Below, one piece after another: positions 1-18,400 of a stretch of 64,000 nt of DNA; position 1 is the stretch's first letter; each line of letters opens with the position of its first letter. The translations under genes and the position numbers were made by a program. The stretch comes from Impatiens glandulifera. Its lineage: Eukaryota; Streptophyta; Magnoliopsida; Ericales; Balsaminaceae. The stretch spans positions 61,529,910-61,593,909 of the forward strand of contig NC_061862.1 in the NCBI RefSeq assembly GCF_907164915.1, written 5' to 3'. A model generated the notes under the pieces. It did not search any database. It was not told the DNA's origin and saw only the letters and a program-made list of their open reading frames with translations.

Positions 1-484
1 ATGTAAAGGACATGAATTCTATGTCATTTTGAGGTACATACAGCACCTGAGCATCTCATATGCAAGCAAAATTCTTCAATAGATGATGTACACAATATTT
101 CAATAGTTCTTAGTAAACAGTCAAATTATAATATTATTGTGCATTCATAACGAGTTGAATTATGATCGCATAAGAGACCTTAGAACTTAGGATCTGCGAC
201 CTTGAATTCAGGTGCGCCTTGAGATGGACCATTGTCTCCTTTTTGTTGATTTTCCAAGTCTTACCTACCTTTTGAGTTTTATTCTGATTTGATTGTCACT
301 TATGACTACTAAGGTCATAACTTATGACTGTAGGTTTTCTATGGTTCACCATAATTTTTGTATTGACTAATGAAATGGTTTTATCCTTAAAAAAAAAAAA
401 CCTAATTGTGCATTCACAATAATCCTGAAATCATTCAATCTCCATAATGAATTCAGTACAGTTGCAGCAAGAAAAGCTATGTAC
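1..484 (-). other. Start of intron 1 of the auxilin-like gene
   Basis: On the minus strand the exon at 485-1062 ends in AG and is followed by GTACATAG, a good donor. Everything from 484 to the left window edge is therefore intron or later gene body. No second exon could be recognised in these 484 bases, so the J-domain part of the gene lies outside the window. Confidence 0.6.
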
Positions 485-1062
485 CTGATGCTTGCAGAAG
501 AACCAGTGCGGCCAAAGCCTGGTAGAAGATCATCCATTTCTCCAGAACTCTTTTGATTACTGGCTTCCGATTTTAGATTCCTGCCTAAATTTCCAAGAAG
601 ATCATCAAAAGCAGCAGCACTTTGCCGCTGCGATTCTGGAGGCGAAGAAATGCTCCTAAAAGCATCATCATCAAATCTAACTGAAGAAGATGTAGCTTTA
701 GTCTTCAAACCAGGCAAGCCATCGAAAATGTCCTCATCATAGACCGGCTTGTCATACACTGGCGATGACGATGGTTTCTCGTTCTTCGTGCTATTGAACC
801 CCGAGGTCGACGAACTCTTGAAGATGGAATCATAATCCAAATCTCCTAAAGTAGACGCCGGTTTACTGTTATCGTTGTAAGTTGAGTATTTGGGTGGGCC
901 ACCAAAGACATCATTGAACAACGATTCATCTGGGTTGTGATCATCGTATCGAGGCCGCCGCTCACCTGCATCTCCAATATTGGCTCTAGACGCCGACATG
1001 GGAGCTGCTTTTCCTTGGGGTTTGTACCCAAAATCTCTCGCTAACATTCCGAAATCGTCCAT
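485..1062 (-). CDS. Auxilin-like J-protein, first coding exon (partial)
   Basis: The exon starts at ATG 1062 with MDDFGMLARDFGYKPQGKAA, the N-terminal signature of plant auxilin-related proteins (At4g12770/At4g12780 group). These recruit Hsp70 to strip clathrin from vesicles; the C-terminal J-domain that does so is off the left edge. The visible 192 residues are a disordered, Ser/Asp/Phe-rich linker with repeated acidic short motifs (DESLFNDVFGG, FDDLLGNLG, MDDLLPGFG), which fit clathrin/adaptor-binding peptides. The reading frame runs past the donor at 484/485 into a few spurious intron codons; the CDS should stop at 485. The start is supported by being the first Met of the motif and by a non-coding leader upstream. 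Family assignment rests on the N-terminus only, since the J-domain is not visible. Confidence 0.72.
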
Positions 1063-3295
1063 TTACAGCCCTTTTCAGCTCCCTAAAGCAAAATTAATTT
1101 CTTCAAGATCCTGAAATCTATCGGATCTAGCAATTTCTGTTGGAATCGAGCCTGAGAGAATTACTCTCGAGGGTTCGAAATCAGATTGTTGAAAGGATCA
1201 ACTAAAAATCTGAACAAAATGAGGGATTTTATGTTGATTATGAGCCATTCAGGATCAAGAAACAAACGAGGGAAACCGAAACGATTGACGATCCATCTAT
1301 ACTTGTTCATACATGTAATCTATCATGGTTTGGCAGAGAAAATCAGCTCGATTGTTTTTTCTTTTCCTTTATTTTCTTATTGTTCTTCGTCTCTCTATAG
1401 AAGGTTGAAGAAGATTAAGAGTTTGGGAGTTAATTTGAATAAATAAATAGAGACCTAAATGTAAATTAGAGAATAATACTTTGGTGGAGCAACTTTTTTT
1501 ACCCAAAAGTTCATATTGATAGCTCACATTGGTTTTTCAAAATCTTGGGTTAGATTAGCCATTTAAAGATGGTTCCATTTAGCTTGGTCGGCTATTCGAT
1601 TTGAACGGTTCAAATTTTCACACACTCGTTGGTATAAACGTATTAAATCTCTAATAATGTTTTTCAATTATATATGTCGAAAATTAAATTTTTATATGAT
1701 ATAATACAAGGGTTTGATCGAATAAACGACGTTTTACACCGATGATTGATAAGTAGGAATGTTGTCATGTCAACTTTCACTTTAAAAAATTATTTGACTA
1801 GAGCAATGTTTTCACTTGTATAATATATTGAAATTAGTTTTAAGAACATATAAAGAAATCATGATATAAATGTGATAACATGGAAATAAGTTAGAGAAAT
1901 TAAATAAGAAAGTGAATGGAACTTTAATATCCAACTACAACTAGACATCATTTCAATAAATTAAAAACAATTAAATCTTTAAAAAAAATGAATTTGTGGT
2001 GTATTGCAATGTAATGAATGTATAATTTCAATCTTCTTCTTTTTTTTGTGAACATGTAAAGTGAAAAATGTGGAGAAGACAGTTTTAAATAAGTTTATGT
2101 ATTTATTTTGTTGATATAGACTTAGTTAATCTGCTTTAAAGTGATAAGTTTCTCTATCTTTCATTTATTTGTTGTAACTTATACAACATATGTTATTGTC
2201 ATTCTTTTTGAATTTTATTTTGCTTTAGTTTGGTCATGCTGAATCCAGGATTGCTCAATTAATAAATGCATCTTTATTTATTTATAATTTGTCTGAAAAT
2301 ATTTCTTCCAATGATGTTCTACTCCTTGAACTCATTTAAAAACTTATATTTTGAGATTAGAAAATAATATTTTTTATATTATATTATTTTATGAATCATG
2401 ATTCAAATTGATTACAATTTTTTACTTTATTTCTAAATAATTTTATAAATAGTGATTCAAATCAAATTATTGTATGTATCATAGTCAAAAACTAGTTTCT
2501 AAATTATAATTTTGTTACAAATAATTTTTTTCAAATCATGATAATGAATAGGTTGTAGTTTGGTCTATATTTTTGTGATGATAAATAGAATTTAATAAAA
2601 GTTTGAGTTAGAGCTAAGGCGACAAATTAGTTGCAACAAATTAGTTAAGCTACTCGTGAGTCGCTCGGTCAAAACTTGACTTGACCAAATTTGAGTCGAA
2701 TTCGAGCCAATTCGTTTAATATTCGAGTCGAACTCATATAATATTTGTTTGATGGTAGGTAAAACTTGATAATAAATAATATATTTATTTAGTTTAATAT
2801 TAAAATTTAAAATAAATATTTTTCTTTACAAATATTTGAAAATTTTAGTTTATTTCAAATTGAGCAAATGGTAGGTAAATAGTCGAGTCGAGCTCAAATT
2901 TAAAAACTCATTCGAACTCGAATCGAGTTCGAACCGATACATTTGTTGCCCTAATTATTTGATAATCAAATAAAATAACGATAATAATCTATGAACCATT
3001 TTACTTGCATTAAGATTTGAGAATGATAATTATGAAGGTTCAACAAAGAAAGTTAAGAAGACTAAGTGTGACTACAAAATGTATTTCAGACAAACAAAGA
3101 AAAGACACATGTATTTATGATGATAATAATCTATCAACTATTTACACTCCATTCCATCTTCCTACAATGAACTGAACTGATCTCAACATCTCCTTATACA
3201 ACAACATTTTCACCATATTTTTCTTTCTCCAACAGTAAATTAGTTAACATGTTTTCTCCATTGGTCTAATTCTGAATAATCAATCAATTTTTTTA
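1063..3295. other. Intergenic region between auxilin-like and UBP5-like genes
   Basis: Both flanking genes read leftwards, so this holds the leader and promoter of the auxilin-like gene next to 1063 and the 3' region of the UBP gene next to 3295. From about 1450 rightwards it is AT-rich with no supported gene. A foldback element at 2615-2953 is listed separately. Small open frames such as 1186-1446 have no recognisable content. Confidence 0.5.
2615..2953. repeat. Candidate MITE rich in TCGAGTCGA-type motifs
   Basis: The ends are imperfect inverted repeats: TAAGGCGACAAAT on the left, and ATTTGTTGCCCTAA on the right. Inside, inverted GAGTCGAACTC/GAGTTCGA motifs occur near both ends around an AT-rich core. 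The length (about 340 bp) and structure fit a non-autonomous DNA transposon. No convincing target duplication was found, so the superfamily is open. Confidence 0.45.
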
Positions 3296-10976
<7,681 letters not shown>

Positions 10977-12463
10977 CTTCTCTTAGCCCTTGCTGCTCTG
11001 CCTTCTTCTTCTTCTTCTTCTTCTTCTCTATCTGAAGAAGGAATTGCAGCTAATCTGGTACATATACAATAAATCTAGAATTGCAAGAATGAGCACATTC
11101 AAGAGTTAAGAAATCTCGGATCTCTGCAGAATCGCAACCTGTTATACCACCAGTCGCAAGCAATTCACTATCTTTCTCTCTCAATATTATGTAAAACGGA
11201 AATACTCCACTATGCTATGCTATGTGAGAACAAGGTTTTCTGTAAGCGCTTGAAGACGACGCGTATCAAATTATAATCTTACCCTCAAAGTAAATTCTAA
11301 ATCAATAATTGTTCTTAAATGAAATAAAATAAAATTTTTATTTTTTTTTTATTTATTTCAATATATATATTTTATTTAAACGTATCCACTATTAAAAATA
11401 TGTATTATTATATTTAGCGGTTAGGGTTATTAACTTTATTATTGCTTTCTATTTAATTTTAAATAAATATTAAAATTAAATATGAATCAGTTAATAATTT
11501 GTTTAAAATTAATAAAATTGACATATTAAATTTAAATTTATTTTAACAATTTTTTATTTATTTATTTTCAGCTATATATATAACTTAAATAATATATTAG
11601 AATAATGATAAGAAACTAAAAGAAACGTGTGTTGCCCATTATTATTTTCGAGAGACAGTACAATGTTTCTTAAGTTCAATGAATATTAGTTATATAATAT
11701 TATTAATGTATATATAATTAATTATTTTTATATATAAATTATTTAAAAATATATATAATTAAAATTTAAAAAAATAATAATAATAAGTAAATGACATTAT
11801 AAATTATAAAGAAATTATATTTACAAATTAATAAATTCATTTTTATAGATGAACTTTTTTTTTTCATCTAGAATCTAGAATCAATATTATTAGTCTATTT
11901 TATAATTGTAAAATTGTAAAAATAACTCAAGATTTTAAAATATCCCAACTCTTTATTTACATATATATATTAATATTTCTCAAATCATGAGAGCATAAAA
12001 ACTTTTTCTTCAAACAAGGATATTTGGTAAGTTGAGTTGTTGTCCTAAAATATTTGGTATAAACATTGTTTGAGTTACTAGAAGTCGCATTTGGCAACAA
12101 CTTTATTAATACAAATTTTAATATTTCCAAAAATATACATGGATTAACAACCAAGTATTCACAGGAGTCGTGGAATCGTTATAATCATTGGGGGAAAACT
12201 GAGTGATATAATTTAAAACAAAATAAAAAACTAATCATGAAATGGATATAATGGGAAAATCAACACTTAACCCTTTTAAACTTTAAACTGAGAAAGATTG
12301 AAACTTGACCTAGTTAGCCACTTTTTTATTGCTAAAGACTACTACACTACAACAACAGTTACCAAACTGAGTGAATTTAAAAGTTGGAACGAGATCATGA
12401 GACAAGTAAAAACCGAGGAGGAAGAGGAAGAAGCTAGAGCAATGATGATGACGATCATCTCGA
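10977..12463. other. Intergenic region: UBP5 promoter and 3' side of the DUF3755 gene
   Basis: The UBP leader next to 10977 contains a (CTT)n tract at about 11004-11030, which reads as GAA repeats in the transcript. From 11290 to 12290 the DNA is very AT-rich with no recognisable gene or structured repeat. The last 170 bases before 12463 would be the 3' UTR of the DUF3755 gene. Small frames here, such as 12298-12492 on the plus strand, are antisense to that exon and its UTR. Confidence 0.5.
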
Positions 12464-15400
12464 TTATGAGCTCTTATGCAAAGCCTGTCTAGGAAGGATG
12501 GAGTTGGCAAGTTCTTCATTTATCTTCACTGGTAATGGGGGCATATGCCTCATTATTTCTGGCATATCACTCATGCTGCACCATTTTTAATCAAGTTAGT
12601 ATTAGATAGAAATCTATAACAAATATAATGCATCCCCCAAGTATGTAACATGTCCAAATCAAAATATGCAAAAAACAATTGTAGTCTAAAAATGCAAACA
12701 ATGTATCTATGAGATATAAATGGATTGAACGGATATTATAGCAAGACTTGAGATGATCACATGGACTATTTTGGTATGAGTTTTCTATTTCTGGATTATG
12801 ATCAGGCAAAATCTACATCTATTATGTTGCCAAAAAACCAATGAGAAATAGTTTGATCATCATACAGAAAAAAGTACCTACGCCAAATGATGCAAAAAAA
12901 TCAGTATAATGTATTATGATCCTTTAAATGGGATCATGATTGCGGATTATAGCAGTTTCCAATTAGGCTAAATGAAAGATAGAAAACAACCATTTTCCCA
13001 AAAAGATAGAAAACAACCATGATGGACTCAATAAACAACTAGAAGCAAGAGAAAGGTAAATTGCAAAACATGCCAGGGAAAATAGAAAGAAAAAAAAAAA
13101 GTAAACCCCAAAAACAAGGACGATTTTTTCATACTCGTTCAAGACGCTTAGGATGCTGTTTCGAGCTTGGCAAAATAGATTGATGTTGTCATGCATCTGC
13201 AGAAAAAGAAAGAAGAAGAACTAAATTCAGATATCTTTCTTTAATAATCTCACAAATTACTCATCTCAGGGTTGGCTTTTACAATGTAGTGTACTTATTA
13301 GAATATATAGTGTAGGTGTTCTACCCTTGGTGTCAGCAAAATAAGCTCCAAATTCATAAAATGGCTGATCAGAACACATAAATAGACGAAGACCTTATTT
13401 GTTTTCGGGAGAAGTGGATTTTGAGATCTTTTAAGCAAATTGCAGAATGAAAATTATTGAATTCTAAATAATTTTGCATTCAAATGCTGTTAAGACCTTT
13501 TCCCAGAGATTCTCTGTTTGGACAGAGATTTTGAGAAATTATTGAATTCTAAATAATTTTGCATTCAAATGCTGAAAATTATTGAATTCTAAATAATTTT
13601 GCATTCAAATTGCAGACCCTTGGATTTTGAATTTTCTATTAATATTAATGAAGAATAAAAGAGAAATGTAATAAAATAAAAGAAGAAGAACAAAAACAAA
13701 TTCGTAAAAAATTATAATTCTATGATTTCTAACATAGAAATTGGATTGCAATTAATTTCCAATTCTTAAAGATAGAATTAAAATTATAACTCCAATTCCA
13801 ATTCATCCTACTCTTTCTGCTATTATATAGGTTTGAAAAAGATGTTCAGTTGCTATGCATAATATTTGCTTCACCTTGAAAGATGAAAAATTTGCAGAAA
13901 TTTGCTCTAAGGTCTGAGAATTTTGTTCAAGCAGCTGCCCAGTCACACCACCTATGGCTGCAATAAGAAATTCCAAACTGAATCACTATAGAACAAATGA
14001 GGAATGATTTTCACATGTGCAAAATGCATTGAAATAGGTACTAAAGTACTAGAATCTTGTATGTGTTAAAAAATAAATTAATGGGAAAAGCTCCAGTTTG
14101 GGTGTCTCTTATAGTAAGAAGTCAGCTAAGTGACTTGCAAATTAAGCTCTATCAAAAACCACTTAAATTGCTTGTCATAAGGGGAACTTGTGAAATCACC
14201 AAGTGTTCAAGCATTTAACAACACAAAACAGCAACATAAATTGATATAATAAATGAACATCTTTCAAACTTAAACATTCTCTCCTGCTTTCTCTCTTAAA
14301 TGATAATGTTTACTATTTGATGTTTAAAACCTCCTTTTCCACAATTGATGCAGCAAATCCTGAAAATTTGATTAAACTAAATCTAAGTTTTTTTTAAGAG
14401 AATACAGTATAGTTGTTCAACCTTTCCAAATCACCAAAAATATCCAATCATAAAATATTTGTGTAGACTGGAGGCAAGCTAAAACCTGGAGTGATGCTTA
14501 TAGCCAAACTAATTCAAGTGATATATATTCACAGGTTCATCAATTTCTCAATCCAGGTTACAAAAACAATTACTAACCAATTTTTTTATCGCATTTTATA
14601 ATCCGAATCATGATTCAGGAGAAACTACATGTGTTATGTTTATTAAAAATCACAATGACAAGAAAATAATCAGGATCATGATTTAGCTAGAATGTTATAC
14701 CATAAAGATCTATCATATCCCATTTAAGTTGGAATTTAAAAAAATAATCTAGATTTATGAAACCAAAAATCAAAATATATCTAAATTTGGATAACAATCT
14801 TATACCAAGGGAAAAAAAAATCACTTTCAATTTTAAGATAGTGACAAAATACCATTTTTCAAATAGGCTCACCAAAAAACGTGTATTTAGTGTATAACCA
14901 GCACAAATAATGTAAGTAAAATATGTTATGACAAAATTGAGATATGTGTCCAATGTAACTGCAAAAAGTACTTTAGAAATTGACTTTTCTCCACCAAAGG
15001 AAGGGAAACAATAACATATTTGAGAATGGCAAACCATTGAACGAGATTCCATCATCTGTATCCATTGGCATAATTGACTGTGCATATGGAGCACCATTTG
15101 TACGATTTGTGGTGTGTGGTGTTGATTTTGCCGAAGGATCTGTAACCTTTTCCTGAGAATATATTTTCTAAATTAATACAGTACATGCATTGTAATTTGT
15201 CATTAATGTAAAATGAATTCGAATTCAAGATGCAGTAACAAATAATAAAGGCTTTTAGTTAGACATGCTTGTTGTGAATAGCATAAGTAACAGAGGAAAA
15301 TGGCCAGCCATGACTCATGAGACCATATGCTCAAAAATGTTTTTGTCAGTGCAAACGAAATGGAGATGTGGGCAATCCATCAGAAGACAAGGACGATCTG

Positions 15401-18400
15401 AACTAGAACCACATTTTTTGTACCCGGTCAATGGGTATGGGTATGACCCGCACAATTTATCTTAAATACCTCCAACTCTCTCCAATTTGGCCAAGTAAAA
15501 TACATATTATTACCCCAAGTGAGTTGCTTATCATTTAGTTCTCGAAAAAGATTACCATAATTATGCTTCGTACTACCCACAACACGTCTATGACCTAGTC
15601 CATTTTCCTTTTACAACACTTTTCTTTTGCTCCAGCCACGTAGAATACCCATTTTAGAGACATAATAGATTATTCTTTTTGAACACATCATGCCAAAACA
15701 AAAGGCCTGGCCCGGACTAAAGCTCGACTAACCGGGATCATGTCAGACCCCAATGAAAATGGGTATAACCTGCTCCAGTTCCTTTGATCTGACCATGTAA
15801 AATACCCGTTTTTTTAGACATATTCGAGTATTCATCTTCAACGCTTAATGGAAAAACAGAAACGCAACCTACACTAAATCCAATGAAGAAGTTAAAAGAA
15901 AGAATGGTGAATGATCTCACAAAGTAACAATATATTCAATTTTTCAAATTAAAACTTGTCTAATTGTCAAAGAACCATGTCGTGGGATTGGTGTATTTTT
16001 TATTACTCCCCTTTCTTTATCCAAAACATTTGGTATGCTTGAAAACAGTTTTCTAAAGCTTAGGGTTCCTCCATAAGGTTTGCCCCTTGGAGAACCATAG
16101 ATCACATCAAGATGACTTTCAACACCAACCAATCATACTAGGATATGAGCATACCTTTTTTTCCTTGCTTTTCCGTGCATGGTCTTCCTTCCGTCGCTTT
16201 CCATTTTCCTTCTTCTGCAGTGAACATAAACAGCAGCAATGCAGTTACACTGCAGGTAAATGGTATAATGTCTCTTTTTTTTTCCATTTTTTTGTTTGCC
16301 TCCATTAGAAAGTATAACAATACATTTTGTTAAATCGGGAGTGATCAACAGCCATGAAAAAAATTATTTAAAGCAACTTCTAGACTAAGATGTCACAATT
16401 ATATATAACCACACTGATGTCTTATTGACTATCCACAGAAGAATATCATGGAATTGATGGATGTAGAATATAATGTCCAGTCTGCCTTAACAGGTTTATA
16501 CTAGAGACTGTCATGGAGTGATGGGCAACACAATATTAGTTTACTATCAACTAGATACAGAAATGAAGAAAGAGGTAGAGTGCCTTTTAAACTAGAAAGA
16601 GATAAGAGGAGAATGGTAACTGTAGATAATACAGCCAATTAAATCCCATATAGCTTCAACAGGCAGAACGTTAGTTATGCTTTAACTGTCGCTAACATAT
16701 TCCTCATTTTTACCTTGTTGGTTTGAAATCCCATATAGATTCAACGGGCAAACGTTACTTATTCTTTAACTGTCGCTAACATATTCCTCATTTTTACCTT
16801 GTTGGTTTGAAATCTCATTTAGCTTCAACATGCAAAATGTTGTTTATGTATTACCTTCTGCATATTCGATAACAGTATCCTCATTTTCACCTTCGTGATC
16901 TGTTATTGCACTGTTGTCTCTTGAATGTATACAAGATAATATCATTATACCTCTCTTCCTCTTCCTCTCCCTCTCTCTCTCTCACACACACATATAGCTA
17001 GCTATAAACAGCTAATGTTAACGCACACATCACAATGTAAAGTCTTTTTTATGGAAAAATAACTCAGACAATAGCTATTTTTTCCTTCTTATAGGTATTA
17101 ATTTGAAGAAAATATATCAAGACTAGAACTACAAATACAGAACCAACACACCATTTAAAGAAAATAAAAAAAAAAGTCGGGAAAGGGCCAGCATAGGCAA
17201 GTAATCAATGTTTTTTGTTAGCATTAAATGAAACACCTAAGAGTGAAGGCATTCAACGTAATAACCATTTTTTTTTACTCTTGTTTTTTGGGTTAGGAGG
17301 GGGATTCATCCTGAAATAAACTGACCAATCAAGCAATAATTATATACAAATTGGAACATACTGTCATCCATCTGCAGCGCAGAGCCACGTCGCGAACTGT
17401 CTTCTCTTTTAACTGCATTGCTATCTTTGCATATCTAGTTATGTTACGATCTGATGCATACCTGCAAATATTATAAACAGACCAAACTACTACTCATTAC
17501 TAAACAAATTCTATAACAATACTAATCTCCAGCATTTAGACTATTCTTAACTTCAGCATCATCTTCTAGAGGGAATAACTGCATTATATAGGATCAGACA
17601 AAAGTAGAGAGATTAACAGTACTGTGTAAGTAAGAGAAAGTAGAAAGCAGTTAAGGATAAAGAAAAAATCAATTAACTCTTCCGTAAAAGTTATTGTGAT
17701 TCTCTCTCACATGCCTCAATCCTGGGTGGAATTGACACAAGATCATCAACCTAAATGTGATAGCTTAAGCCATTGGATGGATAAATGTGAAAAGAAAACA
17801 AGAAAAGACATGTAGCTGTTGCACATTTTTCCACACTGAGTGGTCTTGAAAGAGAACCGAGCCTGCGTTTAATTGTGATCATTGTGACTCTTTTTTCCCT
17901 AAGTCAACTCTAGCACATGTTCATTCATTTAGCAACAAAATGTTATGAACTGTTGATGGAGCTTTAATTATAATCAGACTAACTCTTGCACACATCAACA
18001 ACCTGTTTCAAAACTAATTATTTAATATGAATCTATATCATTTTTGTGTTAGACTCTCTTAAAGGACATCCTCAGTCAACTTAATAACAAACTGAGTTTG
18101 ACTCAGGTCAAGTCTAGTTACCAGAGGGCAACCTGCTCCTCCCTGATTTCATCAATCTGATTTAATACTTTATATTGTTCCTAATTTCTACTTATTTGAG
18201 AAACAAGAAGAGATCTATTAAGAGAAAGATTTATCCGAGAGAAAATCTTAAATCTTTCAATTCAATATCTATATATATCTGATATGGTACAATGCAATTC
18301 ACTCATTCAAACAATTAAAATAATAAAAACCAAGACTTTGGCAGAGCAAATCTGCTCCCCAATTGATCTTGTTCTTAATTTTACACTCTGTTTAAAGCCA

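Noticed and set aside
12298..12492. Small plus-strand frame with a run of acidic residues
   Set aside because: It is antisense to the last exon and 3' UTR of the DUF3755 gene and has no family match I recognise.
16087..16348. Overlapping small frames on both strands near 16.2 kb
   Set aside because: They cover exon 3 of the DUF3755 gene, a 60-base exon confirmed by phase and conservation.
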